Below are positions 40,500-48,709 of a stretch of DNA of 64,000 nucleotides, one piece after another. Under the pieces are notes generated by a model. That model saw only the letters and a list, made by a program, of their open reading frames with translations, was not told the DNA's origin and did not search any database. Numbering within the stretch: the first letter of the stretch is position 1; every line of letters starts with the position of its first letter. The position numbers and the translations under genes were made by a program. The stretch comes from Massilia phosphatilytica (GTDB lineage: Bacteria > Pseudomonadota > Gammaproteobacteria > Burkholderiales > Burkholderiaceae_D), in the NCBI RefSeq assembly GCF_002968015.1, contig NZ_PUIP01000003.1, forward strand, positions 124,001-188,000. Reading direction: 5' to 3'.

Positions 40500-41729
40500 T
40501 CAGCGCGTGCTGGCCGCGTGCACGCCGCGCACCGCGTCCGGGTCGGCCCGGCGCGACAGCTTCCATGCGCACAGGGACGCGACGACGAGGCCGGGGGCGG
40601 CCGACAGCATCACACCTGCCGCGCCGGCGCCGATCGCCAGCACCTGCCCGGCCACGAAGGGTCCGGCGATGGCCCCGAGGCGGCCGATGGAGATCGACGT
40701 ACCCACGCCGGTGGCGCGGATCGCGGTCCCGTACAGCGCGGGAGCGCGGGCGTACAGCACGGCCTGGGCGCCGACGGCGCAGTAGCCGGCCGCGAACCCG
40801 GCGACGAGCGTCAGGCCGAAGCTGCCCGCGAGGCCCAGGCCCGCCAGCGACAGCAGCATGCCGGCATACGCGATCGCGACAGCAACGCCGGGGCGGCCGC
40901 GGTCCACGAGGCGGCCGCTCAGCACGGAGCCCGCGGCGCCGCCGAGGTTGAACAGGATCTGCACGATCCCGGCCTGCGGCCGGGTATAGCCCTGCCCGAT
41001 CAGCAGCGACGGCAGCCAGTTCAGCAGCATGTACAGGACGGTGAGCGTGAAGAAGCACGCGACCCACAGCAGCAGGGTCGAGCCGAGGGCGCTCCCCGCG
41101 AACAGCGCGCCGATGCGGCGGTCGACCGGCGCATGGCTTGCGGCCTGGTGCCGGAAGCTGGCGGATTCCGCCAGCAGCAGCACGAGCAGCAGGGCCACGA
41201 CGATCGGTACGAGCCCGCCGACGTAGAAGATCGTGCGCCAGCCGGCCTCGAACTTCATCATGCCGATCACGGAGGCGATCGCACCGCCCAGCGGCACGCC
41301 GCAATACGTGAGGGCGACGGCCGTGCTGCGCATGGTCGGGTCGGCCGCCTCGGACGTCAGCGCGATCAGCAGCGGCAGCGCCGCGCCGAGACCGAGTCCC
41401 GTGAACACGCGTGCGGCGAGCAGGCTGTTGACATCCCACGCATGGGCGGTGGCGAACGAAAATACGCCGAACAGCAGCACGGCGCCCACAAGGACGCGCT
41501 TGCGCCCGACGCGGTCCGCGAGCCAGCCGCCGACGAAGGCGCCCGGCAGCAGGCCGACGAGGCCCGCGCTGAACACCCAGCCCATCATGGCGGGCGCCAG
41601 CTTGAATTCGGCGCCGATGCCCGGGGCGGCGATGCCGGTCGACTGCAGGTCCAGCCCTTCCAGTAATGCGGTGATAAAGCACAGCGCGATCGTCGCCGCA
41701 CCGCGCGGCAGTTTGCCTCGGTGGTTCAT
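40500..41729 (-). CDS. MFS aromatic-acid:H+ symporter (AAHS type)
   Basis: 409 residues, about 12 membrane segments. The first helix carries the AAHS-type sequence ALLEGLDLQSTGIAAPGI (charged residues in TM1), followed by the loop-2 motif GGWLADRVGRKRVL. Such transporters import benzoates and hydroxycinnamates (PcaK, VanK, MhpT). It lies between fcs and the feruloyl esterase in the ferulate cluster, so it is the likely inner-membrane carrier for ferulate, p-coumarate or vanillate. SD GAGGAGACAAG. Confidence 0.88.
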   Translation of the reverse strand: MNHRGKLPRGAATIALCFITALLEGLDLQSTGIAAPGIGAEFKLAPAMMGWVFSAGLVGLLPGAFVGGWLADRVGRKRVLVGAVLLFGVFSFATAHAWDVNSLLAARVFTGLGLGAALPLLIALTSEAADPTMRSTAVALTYCGVPLGGAIASVIGMMKFEAGWRTIFYVGGLVPIVVALLLVLLLAESASFRHQAASHAPVDRRIGALFAGSALGSTLLLWVACFFTLTVLYMLLNWLPSLLIGQGYTRPQAGIVQILFNLGGAAGSVLSGRLVDRGRPGVAVAIAYAGMLLSLAGLGLAGSFGLTLVAGFAAGYCAVGAQAVLYARAPALYGTAIRATGVGTSISIGRLGAIAGPFVAGQVLAIGAGAAGVMLSAAPGLVVASLCAWKLSRRADPDAVRGVHAASTR

Positions 41730-41789
41730 TTGCTTGTCTCCTCTAACGCGATTTTTGGTTGTGGTATTCGCTGTTGGATCGTCGGGTCG

Positions 41790-43661
41790 TCAAGTCGTCG
41801 TGCGCGGCCCTCCTGCGCCGGCGCGGATGGCGAGATCCGCGCGGTCCTCGTACAGGTCGTCGATCAGAACGGCGCGCCGTGCCAGCACGGCCGCCTGGTT
41901 GATCGAGCCCTTGTCGGTGAGTTCGCGATGGTCGATCGAAGGCGGTTCGACCAGGGGCAGCAGCCGTTCGATGCGCGTCGACGAACCGCTCGCGCCCGCG
42001 TTCAGGCCATCCAGCAGCCGCGCGAACATCGACCGCACCGCCGGGCTGGCCAGCACCTGTGCCGTATCCGCGTCCGCCGGCAGGCACGCCAGCGCGCGGC
42101 AATGTTCCATGCGCGGGAACACGAGCAGGCCGACGGTCTCGCGGTTCAGGCCCGTCACGACGGCATCCATCACGTACGGCGCACCCTGGCTGATGACGCG
42201 CGCCCGCAGCGGCCCGACGCTGACGAACGTGCCCGAGGACAGCTTGAAATCTTCCGCGATGCGGCCGTCGAACACGAAGCCGAGTTCCGGGCGCGCCGGG
42301 TCGTAGAAGCGCAGCGCGTCGCCCGTGCGGTAGTAGCCCTCCTCGTCGAACGCTTCCGCCGTCAGGTCCGGCGCGCGCCAGTAGCCGGGCATCACGTGCG
42401 GGCCGGCGAAGCGCGCTTCGAACTTGCCGCCCACCGGCACCAGCTTGACCCTGCAGCCCGGCGCCGGCACGCCGACATAGCCGGCCCGCACGACGTCGCC
42501 CGTGCCGAACGTGGACGAGGGTGCCGTTTCCGTCATGCCGAGGCCCGTCATGATGCGGATCGATTCGCCGCAATGCGCCAGCGCGACGGCGTCGAGCCGG
42601 TCCCACGCGGCCTGCGACAGGCCCGCGCCCGCGCAAAAGAACAGTTTTACGCGCGCGAAGAAGGTCGCGCGCAAGGCCGCGTCGCGCTCCAGCGCCTCCG
42701 TCAGCATCTCGAAGCCTTTCGGGACGTTGAAGTAGACGGTGGGTGCGATCTCGCGCAGGTTGTCGAGCGTCTGCCCGAAGTCTTGCGGCGTCGGCTTGCC
42801 GTCGTCCAGGTACAGGGTGCCGCCGTTGTACAGCGCGATGCCGACGTTGTGGCTGCCGCCGAAGCAGTGGTTCCACGGCAGCCAGTCGACCAGCACGGGC
42901 GGCTCCTCCGCCAGGAAGGCGAACGTCTGCAGCAGCATCTGCTGGTTGGCGACCAGCATGCCGTGCGTCGTGACGACGGCCTTCGGCTTCTTCGTCGAGC
43001 CCGACGTGAACAGGAATTTCAGGATCGTGTCCGGCCCGACGGCGGCGTTGACGGTGTCGACGTCGCGCACGGGCGTGTCGAGCAGACTGCCGAAGCGGGT
43101 CGCGGCACGCCCGGCGTACGTGCCGCCGCCCACGATCAGCTCCGCATCGGGCGGCAGCACCGCATCCAGCGCCGGCGCGAACCGGGCGCCATCCGCCACG
43201 TAGACGGCGCCCGGCGTCAACTGCCCGATCAGGTCGCCCAGCTTGCCGTAGTCCGTGGCGACGAGCGAGTACGCCGGCGAGATCGGCGCATACGGAATGC
43301 CCGCGTACGCGGCGCCCAGCGCCAGCTGGTAGTGTTCCAGGTCGTTCCCGGACAGGATCGCGAGCGGACGCTCGGCCGACAGGCCGCGGTCCAGCAGCGC
43401 CTGGCCGATGTGGCGCGCGCGGCGCAGCATGTCAGCGTAGCCAATGCGGATCCAGCCGCCGTCCGGGCCGCGCCGGGCGACGAGCGTGCGTTCCGGATGC
43501 GCGGCGGCGCCGTCCACGAGAGGGTCCGTCCAGCGCCGCGGCACCGGGCCGAGCGGCGTGGCGGCGTCGACGTGCCACACGGCGCCGTCGCGCCACGCGC
43601 GGATCTCGGGATTCCCGAGGAGGACGGGACGTCGCCGGCCCGTCGACTGCATGTGATGCAT
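41790..43661 (-). CDS. fcs: Feruloyl-CoA/p-coumaroyl-CoA synthetase
   Basis: 623 residues, the length of feruloyl-CoA synthases. AMP-binding signature LFTSGSTKKPKAVVTTHGM, then VDWLPWNHCFGGSHN, MTGLGMTETAPSSTFG and the late YYRTGDALRFYDP. It activates ferulate, caffeate or p-coumarate to the CoA thioester. It lies 10 bp behind vdh and two genes behind ech, completing the CoA-dependent non-beta-oxidative route. SD GAGGAGAACGGC. Confidence 0.93.
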   Translation of the reverse strand: MHHMQSTGRRRPVLLGNPEIRAWRDGAVWHVDAATPLGPVPRRWTDPLVDGAAAHPERTLVARRGPDGGWIRIGYADMLRRARHIGQALLDRGLSAERPLAILSGNDLEHYQLALGAAYAGIPYAPISPAYSLVATDYGKLGDLIGQLTPGAVYVADGARFAPALDAVLPPDAELIVGGGTYAGRAATRFGSLLDTPVRDVDTVNAAVGPDTILKFLFTSGSTKKPKAVVTTHGMLVANQQMLLQTFAFLAEEPPVLVDWLPWNHCFGGSHNVGIALYNGGTLYLDDGKPTPQDFGQTLDNLREIAPTVYFNVPKGFEMLTEALERDAALRATFFARVKLFFCAGAGLSQAAWDRLDAVALAHCGESIRIMTGLGMTETAPSSTFGTGDVVRAGYVGVPAPGCRVKLVPVGGKFEARFAGPHVMPGYWRAPDLTAEAFDEEGYYRTGDALRFYDPARPELGFVFDGRIAEDFKLSSGTFVSVGPLRARVISQGAPYVMDAVVTGLNRETVGLLVFPRMEHCRALACLPADADTAQVLASPAVRSMFARLLDGLNAGASGSSTRIERLLPLVEPPSIDHRELTDKGSINQAAVLARRAVLIDDLYEDRADLAIRAGAGGPRTTT

Positions 43662-43671
43662 GCCGTTCTCC

Positions 43672-45114
43672 TCAGATGGGGTAGTGGCGCGGGCCGGTCT
43701 GCACGGTGATCCAGCGCAGGTCCGTGAACTCCGCGATGGCGGCCTTGCCGCCGAAGCGCCCGTAGCCGCTGCCCTTCACGCCGCCGAACGGCATCTGCGC
43801 CTCGTCGTGCACGGTCGGGCCGTTGATGTGGCAGATGCCCGATTCGATGCGCTGCGCGACGGCCATCGCGCGGCCGATGTCACGCGAGAACACGGCGGCG
43901 GACAAGCCGTATTCGCTGTCGTTGGCGAGCCGGATCGCTTCCTCGTCCGTGTCGAAGCGCAGCACCGAGACGATCGGGCCGAACGATTCTTCCTGGTAGA
44001 CGCGCATGGCGGGCGTGACGCCATCCACGATCGCGGGCTGCAGCACATTGCCTTCCAGGCCGCCGGCCTGGATCACGGTGGCGCCCCGCTCGCGCGCATC
44101 CGCCAGCATGGCGTCCACGCGGCTGGCGGCGGCCGGATCGATCATCCCGGCCAGCGGCGCATCCGCATGCGCGGCGCGCAGGGTCGCCGTCTTCGCGGCC
44201 AGCTTCTCGATGAACGCCGGGGCGATCTTGCGGTCGACGAGGATGCGGTCGGCCGACATGCAGATCTGGCCCTGGTTGAAGAACGCGCTGAACGCGGCGG
44301 CGTCGACGGCCGCATCGAGGTCGGCGTCGTCCAGCACGACGACCGGGTTCTTCCCGCCCAGTTCCAGCAGCACGGGTTTCAAATGCTCGGCGGCCAGCTT
44401 CGCGATGATGCGGCCCACGCGGGTCGAGCCGGTGAAGTTGATGCGGCGGACGGACGGGTGCGCGACGAGCCGTTCGACGATGTGCGGCGCGTCGTCCGGC
44501 GCGTTCGAGATGAAGTTGACGACGCCGGGCGGGAAGCCGGCGTCGACGAACGCCTGCGCGATCAGGCGGTGCACGGCCGGGCACAGCTCGGACGCCTTCA
44601 GGATCACCGTGTTGCCGCAGGCGAGCGGCATCGCGACGGCGCGTGTGCCGAGGATGACGGGCGCATTCCACGGCGCTATGCCGACGACGACGCCGCACGG
44701 CTGGCGCACGCCCAGCGCCAGCGAGCCCGGGACGTCGGACGGAATGACTTCGCCGGCGATCTGGGTCGTCATGGACGCCGCTTCGCGCAGCATGTTGGCG
44801 GCAAGCGTCACGTTGAACTGGTACCAGACGGGCGCGCCGCCCGCTTCGCGGATGGCGGCGTCGACGATGCGGGGGCGCAGCGCTTCCATCGCATCGGCGG
44901 CGGCGAGCAGCAAGGCGCGACGGGCGCCCGGCTGCATGGCGGACCACGCCGGGAACGCGTCGCGTGCGGCGGCGACGGCCGCGTCGACATCGTCGGGGGT
45001 GGCGGCGGCGGCGCGCGTGGCGACCGCGCCGGTGGCCGGATCGCGCCGTTCGTACGCGGCGCCGTTGGATGCCGGGCGGGCGTGCCCGGCGATCAGCAGA
45101 TCGGTTTCTAACAT
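43672..45114 (-). CDS. vdh: Vanillin/4-hydroxybenzaldehyde dehydrogenase
   Basis: 480 residues of an aldehyde dehydrogenase. General base Glu251 (LLELGGKNP) and nucleophile Cys285 (NQGQICMS) are present, with the NAD-binding GSTRVGRII segment (229-237). Placement between ech and fcs identifies it as the enzyme oxidising vanillin to vanillate and 4-hydroxybenzaldehyde to 4-hydroxybenzoate, which vanAB and pobA then use. SD AAAGGAGACC. Confidence 0.93.
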   Translation of the reverse strand: MLETDLLIAGHARPASNGAAYERRDPATGAVATRAAAATPDDVDAAVAAARDAFPAWSAMQPGARRALLLAAADAMEALRPRIVDAAIREAGGAPVWYQFNVTLAANMLREAASMTTQIAGEVIPSDVPGSLALGVRQPCGVVVGIAPWNAPVILGTRAVAMPLACGNTVILKASELCPAVHRLIAQAFVDAGFPPGVVNFISNAPDDAPHIVERLVAHPSVRRINFTGSTRVGRIIAKLAAEHLKPVLLELGGKNPVVVLDDADLDAAVDAAAFSAFFNQGQICMSADRILVDRKIAPAFIEKLAAKTATLRAAHADAPLAGMIDPAAASRVDAMLADARERGATVIQAGGLEGNVLQPAIVDGVTPAMRVYQEESFGPIVSVLRFDTDEEAIRLANDSEYGLSAAVFSRDIGRAMAVAQRIESGICHINGPTVHDEAQMPFGGVKGSGYGRFGGKAAIAEFTDLRWITVQTGPRHYPI

Positions 45115-45164
45115 CAGAGGTCTCCTTTGTCAGCTCTGATTGGAGGGACTGGGCTGTTCGCGTC

Positions 45165-45998
45165 TCAGGCGCGCTTGTAGCTCTGCAGGCCCGGCTTGAT
45201 CGTCTTGTCGTCCAGGAACTGCTTCAGGCCTTCCTTGCGGCCCTTTTCCGGGTCGCGGTAATTCGACTGGTCGGTCTTTGCGTACAGGTAATCCTCGTTC
45301 TGGTCCCACGTCAGTTCGCGGCAGCGCTTGAAGCCCTGCTTCGCGTAGCGCAGCACGACCGGGTTCTTTTCCAGCAGATTCTGCGCCAGTTTCGTCACTT
45401 CTTCACGCAGCTGCGCCTTCGGCACGGCCTTGTTGACGAGGCCCATCTCCGCAGCCTGTGCGCCGGTGAACGTCTCGCCCGTCATGATGTAGTACAGCGC
45501 CTGCCGATGGCCCATCGTGTCGGCGACGGCCTTGCTCACCAGGTTGCCGGGCGGGATACCCCAGTTCACTTCGGACAAACCGAACACGGCGTCGTCGGCC
45601 GCGATGGCGAGGTCGCAGGCGACGAGCGGCGAGAACGCGCCGCCGAAGCACCACCCGTTCACCATCGCGATGGTCGACTTGCTGTACATGCGCAGCAGCT
45701 TCCACTGCCATTGCGAGCAGTCGCGGCGGATGCGCTCCTGCGTGATCTCGGGCTTGCCGTCCGTCTCGCGGAAGTACTCCTTCAGGTCCATGCCGGCGGT
45801 CCACGCGTCGCCGGCGCCCGTCAGCACGATCACCTCGGCGTCGTCGTCCAGCTCCAGCGTTTCCAGCACGTCGATCATCTCGCGGTTCAAGGTGGGGCTC
45901 ATCGCGTTGCGCTTGTCCGGACGGTTCAGGGTGATCCACCCGATGCGGTTCTCGACGTCGACCTTCACGGTCTCCCAACGGCCTGCGTATTTGGACAT
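45165..45998 (-). CDS. ech: Hydroxycinnamoyl-CoA hydratase-lyase (feruloyl-CoA hydratase/lyase)
   Basis: 277 residues from the ATG at 45998 (SD AGGAGAC). A crotonase fold whose residues Ser123, Glu143 and Tyr239 coincide in number with those known from the Pseudomonas HCHL enzyme. WTAGMDLKEYFRE and NGWCFGGAFSPLVACDLAIA are diagnostic. It hydrates and cleaves feruloyl- or p-coumaroyl-CoA to vanillin or 4-hydroxybenzaldehyde plus acetyl-CoA. It is first in the leftward ech-vdh-fcs-transporter-esterase-porin cluster. The promoter region holds a palindrome facing the divergent MarR gene. Confidence 0.96.
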   Translation of the reverse strand: MSKYAGRWETVKVDVENRIGWITLNRPDKRNAMSPTLNREMIDVLETLELDDDAEVIVLTGAGDAWTAGMDLKEYFRETDGKPEITQERIRRDCSQWQWKLLRMYSKSTIAMVNGWCFGGAFSPLVACDLAIAADDAVFGLSEVNWGIPPGNLVSKAVADTMGHRQALYYIMTGETFTGAQAAEMGLVNKAVPKAQLREEVTKLAQNLLEKNPVVLRYAKQGFKRCRELTWDQNEDYLYAKTDQSNYRDPEKGRKEGLKQFLDDKTIKPGLQSYKRA

Positions 45999-46025
45999 AC
46001 AATGTCTCCTGGTGTGTGTGGAAGT

Positions 46026-46042
46026 TATCAGGTAGCCTGATA
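46026..46042. promoter_or_regulatory. MarR-type operator of the ferulate cluster
   Basis: TATCAGG-TAG-CCTGATA is a perfect inverted repeat with 7-bp arms. It lies directly downstream of the proposed ech -10 box, over the inferred start, as expected for a repressor. Confidence 0.75.
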
Positions 46043-46050
46043 TGCGACTT

Positions 46051-46079
46051 ATACTAGACCTGCCTGCGCGCTTTGACAA
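46051..46079 (-). promoter_or_regulatory. Putative ech promoter
   Basis: On the minus strand TTGTCA (46079-46074), a 17-nt spacer and TAGTAT (46056-46051). The inferred start is near 46044, at the edge of the operator. Confidence 0.55.
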
Positions 46080-46090
46080 GAAAAATTTTG

Positions 46091-46558
46091 ATGCCATCGA
46101 AAAAACCAATCGCGGCCCCCGGGGCCGATCACAAGCCCTCGGGCCTGGCCTACATCGTGGGCCGACTCGACCACGTCCTCAACAAGCGCCTGCGCGACGG
46201 CCTCGCGCCGCTGGGCATGACGGTGCCCCACTACACGGCGCTGTCCGTGTTCCGCGTGCTCGGCACGCTGTCCAACGCCCAGCTGGCGGAACGCACGATG
46301 ATGTCGCCGCAATCGGCGAACGAAATGGTGAAGGCGATGGAAGCGAAGGGATGGATCGCGCGCACGCCCGATCCGGACCACGGCCGCATCATCCGCATCA
46401 GCCTGACGGAAGATGGCGAGGCCGTGCTGGCGCGCTGCGACGACGTGGTGAAGCAGGTCGAGGACACCATGTTCCCGGACCTGGAGGCGGATGAGCGCGC
46501 GTGGCTGCACGCGCAGCTGCGCAGCGCCGTGAAAGCGCTGAATCTGCCCGGGATCTGA
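46091..46558 (+). CDS. MarR-family repressor of the ferulate cluster
   Basis: 155 residues from the ATG at 46091. Winged helix: LSNAQLAERTMMSPQSANEMVKAMEAKGWIARTPDPDHGRIIRISLTEDG (about 66-115). It is comparable to FerC/CouR/FerR regulators, which are displaced by feruloyl- or coumaroyl-CoA. Divergence from ech with a perfect palindrome over the ech promoter supports that role. It ends 6 bp from the convergent IclR gene. Confidence 0.87.
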   Translation: MPSKKPIAAPGADHKPSGLAYIVGRLDHVLNKRLRDGLAPLGMTVPHYTALSVFRVLGTLSNAQLAERTMMSPQSANEMVKAMEAKGWIARTPDPDHGRIIRISLTEDGEAVLARCDDVVKQVEDTMFPDLEADERAWLHAQLRSAVKALNLPGI

Positions 46559-46564
46559 CGCCCG

Positions 46565-47329
46565 TTACAGAAGCGCGTTCAGCTCGACCTGGTACTTGAT
46601 GAGGGTCGGCAGGCAACGCTCGACCATCTGCTCCACGCTCATGCGGCCCGCGTGGACGCTGATGTTCATCGCGGCCACGACGTCGCCGCGGAAATTCTTG
46701 ACGGGCACCGCGATCGTGCGCAGGCCCAGTTCCAGCTCCTGGTCGACGACCGCATAGCCCCGCTCGCGGGCCCGCGCGATCTCCTCGCCGAGCCGGGCGC
46801 GGTCGACGATCGTGTGGGCCGTGATGGGCTCCGGCACCGCGCGTGACAGGAAGCGCTCGACCTGGTCCGGCGCCAGGCTCGCGAGCAGCACGCGGCCGTT
46901 CGCCGTGCAGTACGCGGGCACGCGCGTGCCCGGCTGCAGCGTGGCCGACATCAGCTGGCCCGCACTGACGGCCGCCACGCAGACGAGGTCGTCGTGGTCC
47001 AGCACGCCGACGGACGCCGCTTCGCCCAGCGCGTACGCGAGCCGGTACAGCAGCGGTTGGGCGATGCGCGGCAGCCGCGCCGAGTGCAGGTACGACTGCC
47101 CGAGGCGCAGGATCTTGGGCGTCAGCGTGAACTGCTTGTTTTCGTGCCGCATGTAGCCGAGCGCCGTCAATGTCAGCAGATAGCGCCGCGCGGCCGCGCG
47201 CGTGAGGCCCGTGCGCTCGGCCACTTCGGCGATCGTCAGGCGCGAGCGCTCCTGGTCGAATGCCTCGATCACTTGCAGCCCCTTGTCGAGGCCCGCGACC
47301 ATGTCGCGCTTTGCCGGTTCCTGGTCCAT
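46565..47329 (-). CDS. IclR-family regulator of pcaHGB(CD)
   Basis: 254 residues from the ATG at 47329 (MDQEPAKRDMVAGLDKGLQVIEAFDQ). DNA-binding helix LTIAEVAERTGLTRAAARRYLLTLTALGYM and effector domain (VAAVSAGQLMSATLQPGTRVPAYCTANGRVLLA; YAVVDQELELGLRTIAVPV) belong to the PcaR/PcaU/PobR branch, as does the protein at 16801. It is divergent from pcaH; a 9-bp-arm TTTGTGCGA palindrome stands just upstream of its start, suggesting autoregulation and control of pcaHGB. Confidence 0.88.
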   Translation of the reverse strand: MDQEPAKRDMVAGLDKGLQVIEAFDQERSRLTIAEVAERTGLTRAAARRYLLTLTALGYMRHENKQFTLTPKILRLGQSYLHSARLPRIAQPLLYRLAYALGEAASVGVLDHDDLVCVAAVSAGQLMSATLQPGTRVPAYCTANGRVLLASLAPDQVERFLSRAVPEPITAHTIVDRARLGEEIARARERGYAVVDQELELGLRTIAVPVKNFRGDVVAAMNISVHAGRMSVEQMVERCLPTLIKYQVELNALL

Positions 47330-47347
47330 TGTGCAGAAAATTGCGAA

Positions 47348-47368
47348 TTTGTGCGAGTATCGCACAAA
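47348..47368. promoter_or_regulatory. IclR-type operator before pcaH
   Basis: TTTGTGCGA (47348-47356), spacer GTA and TCGCACAAA (47360-47368) form a perfect inverted repeat; another GTGCGA follows at 47371-47376. The TGTGCGA half-site is the same as in the pcaI leader (16691-16697). Confidence 0.75.
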
Positions 47369-47472
47369 GCGTGCGAATAGCGGAAGTCAGGCGACATGGT
47401 CGTCTTGCCGGGTCCGGGCCGTTTTTCTACGATGGATCGGCTCGCACAACCCTTCCGACATCAGGAGACAAC

Positions 47473-48165
47473 GTGAAATTCGACGACGTGCAACCCGGCG
47501 TGTGGCCGGAGCTCATCCATCCCGCCTACAAATCGACCGTGAAGCGCGGCCCGCTGCAACCCGCCCTGCGCATCGAGGCGCCGGTCCCCGTGAGCCGCAA
47601 CATCGATCCGGCGCCGCGCATCCTCCTGCCGCACGACACGGACCTGACGCGCCGCGGCCAGGGGGCGCCGCTGGGCGAAAAGATCGTCGTGACCGGCAAG
47701 GTCGTCGACGAGGACGGCAAGCCGGTGCGCAATTCGCTGATCGAAGTGTGGCAGGCCAATTCGGCCGGCCGCTACTGGCACCAGCGCGACAACCACGACG
47801 CGCCGCTCGACCCGAACTTCTTCGGCTTCGGCAAGATGATGACGGACGACGACGGCCGCTACCGCTTCGTCTCCATCAAGCCGGGCCCGTACCCGTGGAA
47901 GAACCACGACAAGGCATGGCGCCCCGCGCACATCCACTTCTCGCTGTTCGGGAACGTGTACGCGCAGCGACTCGTCACGCAGATGTACTTTCCGAACGAT
48001 CCGCTGTTCGCGTACGACCCGATCTTCAACAGCATCCCCGACGAGGCGGCGCGCCAGCGCCTGGTCTCGCGCTTCTCGCTCGACCACACGGTGGGCGACG
48101 AGATGCTGGGCTATGAATTCGACATCGTCCTGCGCGGCCGCGCTGCCACGCCGTTCGGACTCTGA
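47473..48165 (+). CDS. pcaH: Protocatechuate 3,4-dioxygenase beta subunit
   Basis: 230 residues from a GTG at 47473 with SD AGGAGACAAC. The Fe(III) ligands of intradiol dioxygenases fall at the canonical spacing: Tyr101 (GRYWHQRD), Tyr140 (PGPYPWKN), His153 and His155 (RPAHIHFSLFG). It cleaves protocatechuate to 3-carboxy-cis,cis-muconate together with PcaG. It is first gene of pcaH-pcaG-pcaB-pcaCD. The frame is open upstream to 47260, but that stretch is not homologous. Confidence 0.96.
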   Translation: MKFDDVQPGVWPELIHPAYKSTVKRGPLQPALRIEAPVPVSRNIDPAPRILLPHDTDLTRRGQGAPLGEKIVVTGKVVDEDGKPVRNSLIEVWQANSAGRYWHQRDNHDAPLDPNFFGFGKMMTDDDGRYRFVSIKPGPYPWKNHDKAWRPAHIHFSLFGNVYAQRLVTQMYFPNDPLFAYDPIFNSIPDEAARQRLVSRFSLDHTVGDEMLGYEFDIVLRGRAATPFGL

Positions 48166-48176
48166 AAGGAACAACC

Positions 48177-48695
48177 ATGAGCAACATCACGACCTCGCAG
48201 ACCATCGGTCCGTTTTCGCACGAAGGCTGGCAATGGGCGGTGGACGCCTGCGCCGCCGGGCGCCTGGAAACGAACGCGCCGACCATCGTGGTCCACGGCG
48301 TCCTGTACGACGGCGACGGCAATCCGATCGACGACGCGCAGATCGAAGCGTGGCTCCCCGAAGCGGCGGCTGTCGAAACGGCCCAGGACATCCCGGGCTT
48401 CCGCCGCACGCCGACGGGCAAGGCCGGCGAATTCAGCCTCCGGCTGTCGGTGCCGCCGCGTCCGGCGGGCGAGCCGGTAGCGTACGTGACCGTGTTCGCG
48501 CGCGGACTCACGAAGCACCAGTTCACGGCCGTGTTCCTCGAGGACGATGCGACGCTGGCCGGATCGGCTATCCTGGCGCAGGTGCCGACCGGACGGCGTG
48601 ATACCCTCGTCGCGCGCAAGCAGGACGACGGGACGTATCGCTGGGATATCTGGATGCAGACCGACAAAGAGACCGTCTTCTTCGATTACCGCTGA
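48177..48695 (+). CDS. pcaG: Protocatechuate 3,4-dioxygenase alpha subunit
   Basis: 172 residues, somewhat shorter than most alpha subunits (about 190-200). TSQTIGPFSHEGWQWA at the N-terminus, PTIVVHGVLYDGDGNPIDDAQIEAWLP and the C-terminal WDIWMQTDKETVFFDY are PcaG features; as expected the alpha subunit lacks the iron-ligand set. SD AAAGGA upstream; 11 bp after pcaH. Confidence 0.95.
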   Translation: MSNITTSQTIGPFSHEGWQWAVDACAAGRLETNAPTIVVHGVLYDGDGNPIDDAQIEAWLPEAAAVETAQDIPGFRRTPTGKAGEFSLRLSVPPRPAGEPVAYVTVFARGLTKHQFTAVFLEDDATLAGSAILAQVPTGRRDTLVARKQDDGTYRWDIWMQTDKETVFFDYR

Positions 48696-48709
48696 CACGG
48701 GAACCTACC

